Source: Geodermatophilus sp. DSM 44513 (GTDB lineage: Bacteria; Actinomycetota; Actinomycetes; Mycobacteriales; Geodermatophilaceae). Taken from it: DNA of 64,000 nucleotides. The position numbers were made by a program, and so were the translations under genes. A model generated the notes under the pieces. That model saw nothing but the letters and a program-made list of their open reading frames with translations. It was not told the origin of the DNA and ran no database searches. The first letter of the stretch is position 1. Each line of letters starts with the position of its first letter. The DNA is taken from NCBI RefSeq assembly GCF_032460525.1, contig NZ_CP135963.1:3224001-3288000 (forward strand), in the 5' to 3' direction. Below, piece by piece: positions 1 to 9,814 of this stretch.

Positions 1-1153
1 TGAGCTGGCCGCGCCCGCGGGCGACCTCCTCGGGCGTCAGGCCGTCGGCCGCGACGCGGGCGAGCTCCTCGCGCACGATCCGCAGCACCTCGGGCACCCG
101 CTTGGGCGAGCAGCCGGCGTAGACGGAGAAGGAGCCGGTGCCCGCGTAGTGCGACAGCGCGGACCCCACGCTGTACACCAGCCCGCGCTTTTCCCGGATC
201 TCCTGGAACAGCCGCGAGCTCATGCCCCCGCCGACGGCGGTCTCCATGACCGCCGCCGCGTACCGCCGCGGGTCGAGCCGGCCCAGGCCCACCGAGCCGA
301 GCAGCAGGTGCGTCTGCTCGGTGCGCCGGCGGACCAGGCCGGTGGGTCGGGCCGGCGTGCTCGCCGCGCCCTCCTCGCCCTGTCGCAGCGGGGCCGGCCG
401 GGCCGGGCCCGACAGCCGGGACCCGAAGGCGGCGGTGACCAGGTCGAGCACCTGCCGGTGGTCCACCCGGCCGGCGGCGGCGACCACGACGGAGGGGACG
501 GTGTAGCGCCGGCGGTACCACCCGTCCACGTCGTCCCGGGTCAGGGCCTCGATGGACTCCACGGTGCCGAGCACCGAGCGGCCCAGTGCCGTCCCCCCGA
601 AGAGGGTCTCGGCGAACAGGTCGTGCACGAGGTCGGCGGGCTCGTCGTCGCGCATGGCGATCTCCTCGAGCACCACCGTCCGCTCGCTCTCCAGGTCCGC
701 GGCGGTGTTCAGCGCGTCGGTGACCAGGTCCCCGAGCAGGGTGACGGCCAGCGGCAGGTCGCTGGCGAGCACGTTGGCGTAGTAGCAGGTGTGCTCCTTG
801 GCGGTGAAGGCGTTCATCTCACCGCCGACGGCGTCCATGGCCGTCGCGATCTCCAGCGCGCCGCGGCTGCCCGTGCCCTTGAACAGCAGGTGCTCCAGGA
901 AGTGCGAGGAGCCGGCGACGGCGTCGGTCTCGTCGCGCGACCCGACGCCGACCCAGATCCCGACCGTCGCCGAGAGCACCCCGGGCATCGTCTCGGTGAG
1001 CACCCGCAGGCCCCCGGGCAGCTCGGTGCGCTCGACGGTGCCGCCGACCTCGTCGACGTCGAGGACCACGGTGTCCCCGACACCGGCCGGGGCCGGGACG
1101 GGTGCGGCACCCGTCCCGGCCCCGGTCAGGGTCGACCTCGCGGGCTCGGTCAT
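1..1153 (-). CDS. M16 family zinc metallopeptidase (processing-peptidase-like), partial
   Basis: The gene runs off the left edge of the window, so only about the first 384 codons are present. Near residues 84-88 it carries the inverted zinc motif HxxEH inside [10 protein letters not shown], which defines M16 (pitrilysin/insulinase) peptidases. The preceding segment has the usual start of this fold, with a strand reading [12 protein letters not shown]. The ATG start overlaps the pnp stop by 4 nt (ATGA), so the two are probably translationally coupled. In actinobacteria a PepR-type peptidase directly follows pnp, and the position fits that gene. It probably cleaves peptides in the cytoplasm; the physiological substrate is unknown. 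Confidence 0.9.
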   Translation of the reverse strand, partial: MTEPARSTLTGAGTGAAPVPAPAGVGDTVVLDVDEVGGTVERTELPGGLRVLTETMPGVLSATVGIWVGVGSRDETDAVAGSSHFLEHLLFKGTGSRGALEIATAMDAVGGEMNAFTAKEHTCYYANVLASDLPLAVTLLGDLVTDALNTAADLESERTVVLEEIAMRDDEPADLVHDLFAETLFGGTALGRSVLGTVESIEALTRDDVDGWYRRRYTVPSVVVAAAGRVDHRQVLDLVTAAFGSRLSGPARPAPLRQGEEGAASTPARPTGLVRRRTEQTHLLLGSVGLGRLDPRRYAAAVMETAVGGGMSSRLFQEIREKRGLVYSVGSALSHYAGTGSFSVYAGCSPKRVPEVLRIVREELARVAADGLTPEEVARGRGQL

Positions 1154-3426
1154 GCCCCCGCAGGTGCCGGCTCGGCGTCACCGGCCGGGGCGGCGTCGGC
1201 GGCCGCGGCGTCGCCCTCGGCCACGACGGGCACCAGGCTGATCTTGCCGCGGGCGTCGATGTCGGTGATCTCGACCTGCAGCTTGTCGCCGACGTTGACG
1301 ACGTCCTCGACCTTGCCGATGCGCTTGCCGGCGCCGAGCTTGCTGATGTGCACCAGCCCGTCCTTGCCCGGCAGCAGGGAGACGAAGGCGCCGAACGGCG
1401 TGGTCTTGACGACCGTGCCGAGGAAGCGCTCGCCGACCTTGGGCATCTGCGGGTTGGCGATGGCGTTGATCCGGTCCACCGCGGCCTGGGCCGAGGGGCC
1501 GTCGGAGGCGCCGACGTAGATGGTGCCGTCGTCCTCGATGGTGATGTCCGCGCCGGTCTCGTCCTGGATCGAGTTGATCATCTGGCCCTTGGGGCCGATG
1601 ACCGCGCCGATCTTGTCGACCGGGATGCGCACCGTGGTGACCCGCGGCGCGTACGGGCTCATCTCGTCGGGGCCGTCGATGGCCTCGCCCATGACGTCCA
1701 GGATGTGCAGCCGGGCGGCGCGGGCCTGAGTCAGCGCCTGGGCGAGCACGTCGGAGGGGATGCCGTCGAGCTTGGTGTCCAGCTGCAGCGCGGTGACGAA
1801 CTCCCGGGTGCCGGCGACCTTGAAGTCCATGTCACCGAAGGCGTCCTCGGCACCGAGGATGTCGGTCAGCGCGACGTACTCGGTCTTCCCGTCCACCTCG
1901 TCGGAGACCAGGCCCATCGCGATGCCCGCGACCGGGGCGCGCAGCGGCACACCGGCGTTGAGCAGCGCGAGGGTGGAGGCGCAGACCGAGCCCATGGACG
2001 TCGAGCCGTTGGACCCCAGCGCCTCCGACACCTGCCGGATGGCGTAGGGGAACTCCTCGCGGTCGGGCAGCACCGGCAGCAGGGCGCGCTCGGCGAGCGC
2101 GCCGTGGCCGATCTCGCGGCGCTTGGGCGAGCCCACGCGGCCGGTCTCGCCCGTGGAGAACGGCGGGAAGTTGTAGTTGTGCATGTAGCGCTTGCGGTTG
2201 ACCGGGGACAGCGTGTCCAGCTGCTGCTCCATCCGGAGCATGTTCAGCGTCGTGACGCCCAGGATCTGGGTCTCGCCGCGCTCGAACAGCGCCGAGCCGT
2301 GCACCCGTGGGATGACCTCGACCTCGGCCGACAGCGGCCGGATGTCGGTCAGGCCGCGACCGTCGATGCGGACCTTGTCGCGCAGGATCCGCTGGCGGAC
2401 GACCTTCTTGGTCAGCGCGCGGAAGGCACCGGAGACCTCCTTGTCGCGACCCTCGAACTGCCCGGCCAGCGCCGCCTTGACGCGGTCCTTGAGCGCGTCG
2501 GTGGCCTCCTCGCGCTCGTGCTTGCCGGCGATCTGCTGGGCCTGCGCGAGCTCGTCGCCGACCTGGGCCTCGACGGCGGCGTAGACGTCGTCGGAGTAGT
2601 CCAGGAAGCGGGGGAAGTCCGCGACCGGCTTGGCGGCCTTCTCCGCCAGCGCGGACTGGGCGTCGCACAGCGCCTTGATGAAGGGCTTGGCGGCCTCCAG
2701 GCCCTGGGCCACGACCTCCTCGGTCGGCGCCGGGGCGCCACCGGCGACCAGCGCGATCGTCTTCTCGGTGGCCTCCGCCTCGACCATCATGATCGCGACG
2801 TCGCCGTCGGGGAGCACGCGGCCGGCCACGACCATGTCGAAGACGGCGTCCTCGAGCTCGGCGTGGGTCGGGAAGCCCACCCACTGGCCGTTGACGAGGG
2901 CCACGCGGGTGCCGCCGACCGGGCCGGAGAACGGCAGGCCGGACAGCTGGGTCGACGCCGACGCGCCGTTGATGGCCAGCACGTCGTAGAGGTGGTCGGG
3001 GTCCAGCGACAGGACGGTGATGACGACCTGGACCTCGTTGCGCAGGCCCTTGGCGAAGGTCGGGCGCAGCGGGCGGTCGATGAGCCGGCAGGTGAGGATC
3101 GCGTCCTCGCTGGGGCGGCCCTCGCGGCGGAAGAACGAGCCGGGGATGCGCCCGGCGGCGTACATGCGCTCCTCGACGTCCACCGTCAGCGGGAAGAAGT
3201 CGAAGTGCTCCTTGGGCTGGCGGCCGGCCGTGGTGGCCGACAGCAGCATGGTGTCGCCCATGGTGACGACGACGGAGCCGGCGGCCTGGCGGGCCAGCCG
3301 GCCGGTCTCGAAGGTGACGGTGCGGCTGCCGAAGCTGCCGTTGTCGATGACCGCGGTGGCGGTGGTGACCCCGTCCTCGGGGTCGAACTCCGCTGTGGTG
3401 CCGTTCAGGGTGGTGGGTGCGGACAC
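1150..3426 (-). CDS. pnp: Polyribonucleotide nucleotidyltransferase (PNPase / GpsI)
   Basis: This is a 758-residue phosphorolytic 3'-5' exoribonuclease that degrades RNA and adds tails, and actinobacterial members are also called guanosine pentaphosphate synthetase I. The order is RNase PH domain 1, an all-helical linker, RNase PH domain 2, then a KH domain near residues 600-660 ([20 protein letters not shown]) and an S1 domain ([18 protein letters not shown]) near residues 670-740. The length is normal for the family. The GTG start at 3426 has a purine-rich GAGGA upstream. The gene follows rpsO, as in most bacteria, with two strong hairpins between them. It probably forms the RNA-degrading core together with RNase E/J. 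Confidence 0.98.
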   Translation of the reverse strand: MSAPTTLNGTTAEFDPEDGVTTATAVIDNGSFGSRTVTFETGRLARQAAGSVVVTMGDTMLLSATTAGRQPKEHFDFFPLTVDVEERMYAAGRIPGSFFRREGRPSEDAILTCRLIDRPLRPTFAKGLRNEVQVVITVLSLDPDHLYDVLAINGASASTQLSGLPFSGPVGGTRVALVNGQWVGFPTHAELEDAVFDMVVAGRVLPDGDVAIMMVEAEATEKTIALVAGGAPAPTEEVVAQGLEAAKPFIKALCDAQSALAEKAAKPVADFPRFLDYSDDVYAAVEAQVGDELAQAQQIAGKHEREEATDALKDRVKAALAGQFEGRDKEVSGAFRALTKKVVRQRILRDKVRIDGRGLTDIRPLSAEVEVIPRVHGSALFERGETQILGVTTLNMLRMEQQLDTLSPVNRKRYMHNYNFPPFSTGETGRVGSPKRREIGHGALAERALLPVLPDREEFPYAIRQVSEALGSNGSTSMGSVCASTLALLNAGVPLRAPVAGIAMGLVSDEVDGKTEYVALTDILGAEDAFGDMDFKVAGTREFVTALQLDTKLDGIPSDVLAQALTQARAARLHILDVMGEAIDGPDEMSPYAPRVTTVRIPVDKIGAVIGPKGQMINSIQDETGADITIEDDGTIYVGASDGPSAQAAVDRINAIANPQMPKVGERFLGTVVKTTPFGAFVSLLPGKDGLVHISKLGAGKRIGKVEDVVNVGDKLQVEITDIDARGKISLVPVVAEGDAAAADAAPAGDAEPAPAGA

Positions 3427-3631
3427 GGTGTCCTCTTCCTACGTCGCATGCGGCGACGTCGTCTGCGGCGCTGGGCGCCGGGTGTCCTCTTCGTGGCCTC
3501 GCGCCTGACTGCGCCGGGGTGACCGGTCTTCGATCGAAGCTCCCGGGTGCCGCTCCTGGGTGCGGAGCGTCCGCCCGGGGGCCACCACCGAGGACCGACC
3601 AGCGCCGGGGTCGGGGCGCAGGGCCCTGGTC

Positions 3632-3685
3632 CCGTGCGGCAGGCGCCGCACGGACGAGGGGACCGTCCCGGCCGGGACGGTCCCC
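3632..3685 (-). terminator. Tandem hairpins between rpsO and pnp
   Basis: Two perfect inverted repeats lie head to tail just after the rpsO stop. One is a 28-bp palindrome at 3658-3685 (14-bp arms). The other has 9-bp arms (CCGTGCGGC / GCCGCACGG) at 3632-3640 and 3645-3653 with a 4-nt loop. No T-run follows. They could end rpsO transcription. They could also form a structured pnp leader of the kind that controls pnp mRNA in other bacteria. The sequence alone does not choose between these. Confidence 0.6.
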
Positions 3686-3691
3686 TCTGGT

Positions 3692-3961
3692 TCACCGGCG
3701 CAGGCCGAGCCGCTCGATGAGCGACCGGTACCGGCTGATGTCGGTCTTGGCCAGGTAGTTGAGCAACCGGCGGCGCCGACCGACGAGCAGCAGCAGCCCC
3801 CGCCGGCTGTGGTGGTCGTGCTTGTGCATCTTGAGGTGCTCGGTGAGGTCGCTGATCCGGCGGGTCAGCATCGCGACCTGCACCTCGGGCGAGCCGGTGT
3901 CCTTCTCGACCGTCGCGTAGTCGGTCATGATCTGCTGCTTGGTCGCGCTGTCCAGCGCCAT
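3692..3961 (-). CDS. rpsO: 30S ribosomal protein S15
   Basis: An 89-residue protein of exactly the family length. The S15 signature is clear: [15 protein letters not shown], then [19 protein letters not shown] and a C-terminal [13 protein letters not shown]15 binds 16S rRNA at the central-domain junction and nucleates platform assembly of the small subunit. It is followed by hairpins and pnp and preceded by ribF across a gap of about 150 bp, the common bacterial order. Confidence 0.99.
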   Translation of the reverse strand: MALDSATKQQIMTDYATVEKDTGSPEVQVAMLTRRISDLTEHLKMHKHDHHSRRGLLLLVGRRRRLLNYLAKTDISRYRSLIERLGLRR

Positions 3962-4113
3962 GGTCGCCCTCCTGGGCAGGTCGGGTGTGGCCCCCGGTCT
4001 GGGTCACGAGGGCAGGCTGCGCACACGTCGGGTCGCCCCGACACCGTGCGACGATACGCCGTCCCCGCGGGGGCCCGGCCGCCAGGTGGCCGACCGGCCC
4101 CGGCCGGCCGGGC

Positions 4114-5118
4114 TCAGCCCACGCCGGGCACGGCGTCCGGCCGGGGCGCCGTCCCGTACGCCGACGCGGTGACCTCCCGGGTGCGGCGGACGTCGTGGTC
4201 CATGGCGGCGACCAGCTCGTCCACGCCGGCGAAGGTGGTCATCGGGCGCAGCCGCTGCACGAACTCCACCCCGACGTGCTCGCCGTAGAGGTCGCCGTCG
4301 AAGTCCAGCAGGTACGCCTCGACCGTGCGCCGGCTGCCCTGGAAGGTCGGGTTGGTGCCGACCGAGACAGCCGCCGGGGAGGTGCGCACGCTGGCGCCCG
4401 TGCGCGGGTCGAGCAGCACGAGCCCGCCGGCGTACACGCCGTCGGCGGGGACCGCGGTGTACGGCGGGGACTGCACGTTGGCCGTCGGGTAACCCAGCTC
4501 GCGCCCCCGCCGCTCCCCGCGGACGACGACGCCCTCGATGCGGTGCGGCCGGCCCAGCGCGCGGGCGGCGGCCTCCATGTCCCCGGCGGCGACGCACGCG
4601 CGGACGTAGGTCGAGGAGATGGTGATCTCCCCGTCGGCGGAGCTGTCCCCGGCCAGGGACACCCCCTCCACGGTGAAGCCGAAGCGGCGGCCCTCCTGGG
4701 CCAGCGTGGTGACCGTGCCGGCCGCCCGGTGGCCGTAGGTGAAGTTCTCCCCCACCACGACCGAGGCGGCGTGCAGGTGCTCGACGAGCACGGTGTGGGT
4801 GAAGGTCTCCGGGGCCAGCCGCTGGAACTCCGGGGTGAAGGGCAGCACGCACATCGCGTCGACCCCGAGCGCGGCCACCAGCTCGGCCTTGCGGTCCAGC
4901 GAGGTGAGGATCGCGGGGTGCGACCCGGGCCGCACCACCTCCGAGGGGTGCGGGTCGAAGGTGAGCAGCAGGCAGGGGCGGCCCAGCGAGCGGGCCCGCC
5001 GCACCGCGGTGCCGATCAGCTCCTGGTGACCGCGGTGCACGCCGTCGTACATGCCCACGGTGACCACGGTGCGTCCCAGGTCGCCCGGGGTGGCCTCCAG
5101 CCCCCGCCAGCGCAGCAC
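4114..5118 (-). CDS. ribF: Bifunctional riboflavin kinase / FAD synthetase
   Basis: A 334-residue enzyme that phosphorylates riboflavin to FMN and adenylylates FMN to FAD. The N-terminal nucleotidyltransferase domain shows VVTVGMYDGVHRGHQ (the GxFDGxHxGH class motif) near residue 20 and TFDPHPSEV near 55. The conserved ISSTYVR closes that domain near 165. The C-terminal kinase domain shows GYPTANV near 212 and ends in LRPMTTF with an AMDHD tail. The GTG start at 5118 is 4 nt after the ilvE stop, so the two are probably cotranscribed. No FMN riboswitch is visible upstream. Confidence 0.97.
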   Translation of the reverse strand: MLRWRGLEATPGDLGRTVVTVGMYDGVHRGHQELIGTAVRRARSLGRPCLLLTFDPHPSEVVRPGSHPAILTSLDRKAELVAALGVDAMCVLPFTPEFQRLAPETFTHTVLVEHLHAASVVVGENFTYGHRAAGTVTTLAQEGRRFGFTVEGVSLAGDSSADGEITISSTYVRACVAAGDMEAAARALGRPHRIEGVVVRGERRGRELGYPTANVQSPPYTAVPADGVYAGGLVLLDPRTGASVRTSPAAVSVGTNPTFQGSRRTVEAYLLDFDGDLYGEHVGVEFVQRLRPMTTFAGVDELVAAMDHDVRRTREVTASAYGTAPRPDAVPGVG

Positions 5119-5122
5119 GGTG

Positions 5123-6262
5123 TCAGGCGACCCGGTGCAGCCAGCCGTGGGTGTCGGGCACCCGGCCGTGCTGGACGTCGAGCAGGTGCGCGCGCAGCTG
5201 CGTGGTCAGCGGCCCGGCCCCGCCGTCGCCGACGGTGAAGTCACCGGTGCGCGCCCGGACCTGGCCGATCGGCGTGATGACCGCCGCGGTGCCGCAGGCG
5301 AAGGTCTCGGTGACCGTGCCGTCGGCGACGCCGGAGCGCCACTCCTCCAGGCTCACCCTCCGCTCGGTGACCCGGTGGCCGTGCTCGCGGGCGACGGTGA
5401 CCAGCGAGTCGCGGGTGATGCCCGGCAGCAGCGTGCCGGACAGCTCGGGGGTGACCAGTTCGGCGTCGTCCCCGGACCCCAGGACGAAGAACAGGTTCAT
5501 CCCGCCCAGCTCCTCGATGTACCGCTTCTCCACCGCGTCGAGGTACACCACCTGGTCACAGCCCAGCGCGCTGGCCTGCTGCTGGGGCCGCAGGCTGGCG
5601 GCGTAGTTGCCGGCGCACTTGACGTCGCCGGTGCCGCCCGGCGCGGCCCGGACGTAGTCCTCGGAGACGTACACCGACACCGGGTGGACCCCCCGGGGGA
5701 AGTACGCGCCGGCCGGGCTGGCGATGACCAGGAACAGGTACTCGTGGGCCGGGCGGACGCCGAGGAAGGGCTCGGTCGCCAGCTGGTAGGGCCGCAGGTA
5801 GAGGGTCTGGTCGGGGCCGGTGGGGACCCAGGCCCGGTCGGTGTCGACCAGGGCGTCGACGGCGGTGAGGAAGGCCTCCTCCGGCACCGGCGGCATGGCC
5901 AGCCGCTCCGCGCTGCGGACGAACCGGGCGGCGTTGGCCTCCGGGCGGAAGGTGGCCACGCTGCCGTCGGGCTGGGCGTAGGCCTTGAGGCCCTCGAAGA
6001 TCGACTGCGCGTAGTGGAGGGCAGCGGTGGCCGGGTCCAGCTGCAGCGGCGCGTACTGCGTCAGCCGGGCGTCGTGCCAGCCCTCCCCCTCCCGGTAGCG
6101 GGCCACGAACATCGAGTCGGTGAAGTAGCGGCCGAACCCCGGGTCGGCCAGCAGCGCGTCGCGCTCGGCGGCCGGTCGGCGCGACACGTCCTCCACGACC
6201 ACCGGCACGCCCCCGGTGAACACCCGGGAGGGGGTACGGCTGGGGCTGAGCGTGTCGGTCAT
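5123..6262 (-). CDS. ilvE: Branched-chain amino acid aminotransferase
   Basis: About 379 residues, fold-type IV PLP transaminase. It carries out the last step of valine, leucine and isoleucine synthesis with glutamate as amino donor. The PLP lysine lies in GDVKCAGNYAASL, and the conserved EELGGMNLFFV follows. An ATG at 6262 is preferred over the in-frame GTG at 6271 because GGTGGGA lies at ribosome-binding distance before it. The gene ends 4 nt before ribF, an unusual pairing; the leucine-pathway partners are not in this window. Confidence 0.95.
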   Translation of the reverse strand: MTDTLSPSRTPSRVFTGGVPVVVEDVSRRPAAERDALLADPGFGRYFTDSMFVARYREGEGWHDARLTQYAPLQLDPATAALHYAQSIFEGLKAYAQPDGSVATFRPEANAARFVRSAERLAMPPVPEEAFLTAVDALVDTDRAWVPTGPDQTLYLRPYQLATEPFLGVRPAHEYLFLVIASPAGAYFPRGVHPVSVYVSEDYVRAAPGGTGDVKCAGNYAASLRPQQQASALGCDQVVYLDAVEKRYIEELGGMNLFFVLGSGDDAELVTPELSGTLLPGITRDSLVTVAREHGHRVTERRVSLEEWRSGVADGTVTETFACGTAAVITPIGQVRARTGDFTVGDGGAGPLTTQLRAHLLDVQHGRVPDTHGWLHRVA

Positions 6263-6372
6263 GGCTCCCACCTGCGGCGTGCGCGGTCCCGAGGGGCGGC
6301 CCGGCAGGCGCCGGACCGCCCGCCCACCCTAGCTCCGCCGCGGTCCGGTCCGGTGCACACCGGCACGGCCGG

Positions 6373-6696
6373 TCACGGCCGGTCGGGCGCGGAGCTCTCG
6401 ACCACCGCGTAGGACCACAGGTGGGAGGAGTCGCCGGCCGCCGGCGCCAGCTCGGACCCGCCGCCGGAGTGCGCGCGGGCGAAGTCCTGACCGGACTCCC
6501 AGGCCCGGTAGGCCTCCTCGCTCTCCCAGCGGGTGTAGACCAGGTACTGGTCGGTGCCCTCCAGGGGGCGCAGCAGCTCGAACCACTCGAACCCATCGGT
6601 GCTCTGCACCGCTCCGGCCCGTCCGCGGAACCGCTCCTCGAAGCGCTCCCTGGCGTGCTCGGGCACGCTGATCGCGTTGATCTTCACGACGCTCAT
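6373..6696 (-). CDS. MhuD/IsdG-like haem-degrading monooxygenase (ABM domain)
   Basis: A 107-residue antibiotic-biosynthesis-monooxygenase-fold protein. The N-terminus MSVVKINAISVPE and the block FELLRPLEGTDQYLVYTRWE follow the mycobacterial haem oxygenase MhuD as I recall its sequence. The three residues used by MhuD are present in register: Asn7, Trp66 and a His at about residue 76. The start is placed at ATG 6696, preceded by AAGGGGG; an upstream in-frame ATG would add an atypical N-terminus. The likely role is release of iron from haem without carbon monoxide, by analogy. It is divergent from the HAD gene with a gap of about 77 bp. Confidence 0.8.
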   Translation of the reverse strand: MSVVKINAISVPEHARERFEERFRGRAGAVQSTDGFEWFELLRPLEGTDQYLVYTRWESEEAYRAWESGQDFARAHSGGGSELAPAAGDSSHLWSYAVVESSAPDRP

Positions 6697-6773
6697 GGAC
6701 GCCCCCTTCCCGCCGGGGACACCGGTCAACCCACGGTCCTGCGGGCGGCCCCGGCCCGGGCGAGGATGGCCCG

Positions 6774-7454
6774 ATGACCGCCGCCCCCCGTCCCGGTGTG
6801 CTCTTCGACGTCGACGGCACCCTGCTGGACACCAACTACCTGCAGACGCTCGCCTGGTGGCGGGCCTTCCGCGACACCGGTCACCCCGAGGTGTCGATGG
6901 CCGCCTGCCACCGCGCGATCGGCATCGCCAGCGCCGGCCTGGTCGAGCACCTGCTGGGCGACGACGTCCCCGACGGGGAGGCGATCACCGGCGCCAAGGA
7001 CGAGCGGTACGAGCCGCTGCGCGAGCTCGTGGTCGCCTTCCCCGGTGTCGAGGACCTGCTGGCGGCCTGCCGGGAGCGCGACCTGGCGGTGGTGCTCGCC
7101 ACCAGCGGCGAGGAGTCCGACCTGGAGTGGATGGTGCCGGCCATCGGCGGCGAGGACGTCGTCGACGGCGCCACCACCTCCGGCGACGTGGCGACGGCCA
7201 AGCCCGCGCCGGACCTGCTGCAGACGGCCGCCGACAGCCACGGGCTGGACCGCGGTCGCACCGTCGCGGTCGGCGACACCGTGTGGGACGTCCGGGCCGC
7301 GCGGGACGCCGGGATGCCGTGCATCGCCCTCACCTGCGGCGGGATCTCGCGGGCGGAGCTGGAGGAGGCCGGCGCCGACGAGGTCTACGACGACCCGGCC
7401 GACCTGCTGGCCCACCTCGACGACTCCCTCATCGGCCGGGTCGCCCGCGGATGA
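6774..7454 (+). CDS. HAD-superfamily phosphatase
   Basis: A 226-residue haloacid-dehalogenase-like hydrolase. Motif I is FDVDGTLLD near residue 11. Motif II is the Thr/Ser in VLATSG near residue 110. Motif III is the Lys in AKPAPDLL, and motif IV is GDTVWDV near residue 163. A helical cap is inserted between motifs I and II, so it is a class I HAD of the phosphoglycolate phosphatase/beta-phosphoglucomutase group. The substrate cannot be told from sequence. It converges on truB, with a GC-rich repeat between them that probably ends both transcripts. Confidence 0.88.
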   Translation: MTAAPRPGVLFDVDGTLLDTNYLQTLAWWRAFRDTGHPEVSMAACHRAIGIASAGLVEHLLGDDVPDGEAITGAKDERYEPLRELVVAFPGVEDLLAACRERDLAVVLATSGEESDLEWMVPAIGGEDVVDGATTSGDVATAKPAPDLLQTAADSHGLDRGRTVAVGDTVWDVRAARDAGMPCIALTCGGISRAELEEAGADEVYDDPADLLAHLDDSLIGRVARG

Positions 7455-7520
7455 AGGACCCCTGCCCTCCGCCGCTCGCGAGCTCGCGTCGGGACCCGGC
7501 ACGGGGGCCGTTCCCGATCG
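7453..7520. repeat. Copy of a dispersed AAGGACC intergenic repeat
   Basis: The gap between two convergent genes holds GAAGGACCCCTGCCC, a CGCGAGCTCGCG palindrome and a GGGACCCGG arm. The same modules recur in several other gaps of this window (near 11950, 20470, 25630, 33370 and 60850). It probably acts as a bidirectional transcription terminator. Confidence 0.5.
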
Positions 7521-8435
7521 TCAGCCGGGCGGGAAGCCGACGGTGACGCGGGCGGTGGTGCCGGCGTCCTCGACCAGCGCCACCAGCCGGCCCCCGCCGT
7601 CGACGGCGGCGTGCGGGCCGGGGGCGCCGGTGGCCGGGATGCGCTGCCCGTACCCCAGGGCGCGGGCCTCCTCCGCGGTGAGCGTGCGGACGGGGAACAC
7701 GGCGCGGGCGGCGGCGGTCAGGCCGAGCACCCCCGCCGTCCCCCCCTCGGCCAGCGCCCGGCCCGCCTCCTCCACCGGCGCGGCGTCGGCCACCGCGAAG
7801 GGTCCCGACGCGGTGCGCCGCAGGGCGGTGAGGTGCCCACCGACGCCGAGCGCGGCTCCGGCGTCGCGGGCGATGGCGCGCACGTAGGTGCCGGCGCTGC
7901 AGGTGACGGTCACGTCGACGTCGACCAGGTCCGGGGTGGGGCGGGTGACGCGGTGGACGTCGAGTCGGTGCACGGTGACCGCCCGGGGTTCCAGCACGAC
8001 CTCCTCGCCGGCCCGCACCCGGTCGTAGGAGCGCCGGCCGGCGACCTTGACCGCGCTGACCGAGGAGGGCACCTGCCGCAGCGGGCCGGTCTGCGCGGCC
8101 AGCGCGGCGGTGACGGCGGCCTCGTCCAGGGCGGCGGCGGAGGTGGTGGCGAGGACCTCGCCCTCCCGGTCGTCGGTGACGGTGGCCTGCCCGAGCCGGA
8201 TGGTGGCCTCGTAGGTCTTGTCGTGCCCGCCGACGTACCCGAGCAGCCGGGTCGCGGCGCCCACGCCGAGGACCAGCAGGCCGGTGGCCATGGGGTCCAG
8301 CGTGCCGGCGTGGCCGACCCGGCGCACCGACAGCACCCGCCGGGCCTGGGCGACGACGTCGTGGGAGGTCATCCCGCCGGGCTTGTCGACCAGCAGGAGG
8401 CCCGGGGGGACGTCGGCGTCGGGACGGCGGCTCAC
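7521..8435 (-). CDS. truB: tRNA pseudouridine-55 synthase
   Basis: A 304-residue enzyme that converts U55 in the T-loop of tRNA to pseudouridine. The catalytic aspartate lies in RRVGHAGTLDPMATGLL near residue 46. Other family blocks are LLLVDKPGGMTSHDVV, KTYEATIRLG and CSAGTYVRAIARD. The GTG start overlaps the MATE gene stop by 4 nt (GTGA). It is the last gene of the rbfA - small acidic protein - nrnA - MATE - truB operon. Confidence 0.97.
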   Translation of the reverse strand: MSRRPDADVPPGLLLVDKPGGMTSHDVVAQARRVLSVRRVGHAGTLDPMATGLLVLGVGAATRLLGYVGGHDKTYEATIRLGQATVTDDREGEVLATTSAAALDEAAVTAALAAQTGPLRQVPSSVSAVKVAGRRSYDRVRAGEEVVLEPRAVTVHRLDVHRVTRPTPDLVDVDVTVTCSAGTYVRAIARDAGAALGVGGHLTALRRTASGPFAVADAAPVEEAGRALAEGGTAGVLGLTAAARAVFPVRTLTAEEARALGYGQRIPATGAPGPHAAVDGGGRLVALVEDAGTTARVTVGFPPG

Positions 8436-9814
8436 GCCGTCACGGTGTCAGGTGCGCTCAGCCACCGGTCCCCCGCCACCCGGAGGAGGACGGCGACCAG
8501 CCGCAGGGCGACGAAGAGGGTCAGGCCGGTCCACACCCCGGCCAGTCCCCACCCGAGCGGGACGGCGAGCAGGGACAGCGGCAGGAAGCCGACGAGGGCC
8601 GCGGCGACGGTCACCGTGCGCAGGTAGCCGACGTCGCCGGCACCCATCAGCACGCCGTCCAGGGCGAAGACCACGCCGGCCAGCGGCTGCAGCCCGGCCA
8701 GGAACCACCAGGCGACGGCGGCCTGCGCGAGCACGGCGGGGTCGTCGGTGAACAGCGGCAGGACCACGGGGCGCAGCGCCAGCAGCAGCACGGCCACGAG
8801 CGCGCCGGTGCCCAGCCCCCAGCGGGTGACCCGGCGGGCGGTGTCGCGGGCGGCGTCCGGCCGGCCGGCGCCGAGGGCCTGGCCGACGAGGGTCTGCGCG
8901 GCGATGGCGTAGGCGTCGAGCACCAGGGCGAGGAAGAAGAAGAACTGGACGGCGATCTGGTGGGCGCCGAGCTCGGCGGTGCCGGCACGGGCGACCACCC
9001 CGGTGGCGACGAGGAAGGACAGTTGCAGCACCGCGGCGCGCAGCAGCAGGTCGCGGCCGATGACCAGCTGGGCGCGCAGGGCGGCCGGCCGGGGCCGCCG
9101 GGGGACGCCCTCGCGCAGCAGCGCCCGGACGAACAACCCGGCGGTCAGCGCCTGACCGGCCACGTTGGCCACCGCCGACCCGACCAGGCCCAGGCCCGCC
9201 GGGTGCACCAGCAGCGGGCAGAGGACCAGGCTCGCCAGGCTGCCGGCCAGCACGTAGCGCACCGGGCGGCGCAGCTCCTGCACGCCGCGCAGCCACCCGT
9301 TGCCGGCCAGGGAGACCAGCAGCAGCGGCGCCCCGAGGGAGGCCACCCGCAGCCAGTCCTCCCCCGCGGCAGCGACCGGGCCCGCCCCGCCGGCCAGCAG
9401 CCGGGTGAGCGGGCCGGCCAGCAGCTGGAACAGCACCAGCACCGCCAGGCCGAGGGCCAGTGCCAGCCAGGTGGCCTGCACGCCCTCGGCGACGGCGCCG
9501 GCCCGGTCGCCGGCACCGGCGCGGCGGGCGGCGCGGGCCGTGGTGCCGTAGGCGAGGAAGTTCAGCAGCGCCGCCGCCCAGGCCAGCAGGCCGCCGCCGA
9601 CGGCGAGCCCGCCCAGGGCCACCGTGCCGAGGTTCCCGACGACGGCGGTGTCGACCAGCAGGTACAGCGGCTCGGCGGCCAGCACGACCAGCGCGGGGGC
9701 GGCCAGCGCGAGCACCGACGGCGTCCTCGGGGCGACATGGGCAGTCTCGTGCGCTCCCACCGTCGGATCCGTGCGAGATCGCCGATCTCGCCGGGAGCCG
9801 GAGGGGTGGGGCAT
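8432..9814 (-). CDS. MATE-family efflux transporter (DinF-like)
   Basis: About 460 residues with around twelve hydrophobic segments, typical of Na+ or H+ coupled multidrug/toxin extrusion carriers. The first helix carries the DinF-type signature ALAAPALVVLAAEPLYLLVDTAVVG, given here only as its two ends: ALAAPALVV and LVDTAVVG. The second half repeats the fold (ELGAHQIAVQ). The first 35 residues are hydrophilic and arginine-rich, and a start further inside is possible. The ATG shares one base with the nrnA stop (TGATG). The substrate is unknown; the operon position with nrnA and truB is common in actinobacteria. Confidence 0.92.
   Translation of the reverse strand: MPHPSGSRRDRRSRTDPTVGAHETAHVAPRTPSVLALAAPALVVLAAEPLYLLVDTAVVGNLGTVALGGLAVGGGLLAWAAALLNFLAYGTTARAARRAGAGDRAGAVAEGVQATWLALALGLAVLVLFQLLAGPLTRLLAGGAGPVAAAGEDWLRVASLGAPLLLVSLAGNGWLRGVQELRRPVRYVLAGSLASLVLCPLLVHPAGLGLVGSAVANVAGQALTAGLFVRALLREGVPRRPRPAALRAQLVIGRDLLLRAAVLQLSFLVATGVVARAGTAELGAHQIAVQFFFFLALVLDAYAIAAQTLVGQALGAGRPDAARDTARRVTRWGLGTGALVAVLLLALRPVVLPLFTDDPAVLAQAAVAWWFLAGLQPLAGVVFALDGVLMGAGDVGYLRTVTVAAALVGFLPLSLLAVPLGWGLAGVWTGLTLFVALRLVAVLLRVAGDRWLSAPDTVTA

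Noticed and set aside
1102..3522. A long plus-strand open frame (about 800 codons) opposite pnp
   Set aside because: It is the antisense shadow of a certain gene in GC-rich DNA; the product is low-complexity and has no family pattern. Similar shadows opposite infB (13261-15483), nusA, ispG and comM/dprA (56256-59129) were dropped for the same reason.
4013..4113. Riboswitch near ribF
   Set aside because: The gap is downstream of ribF on its strand, and no FMN-aptamer-like sequence is visible upstream of ilvE-ribF.
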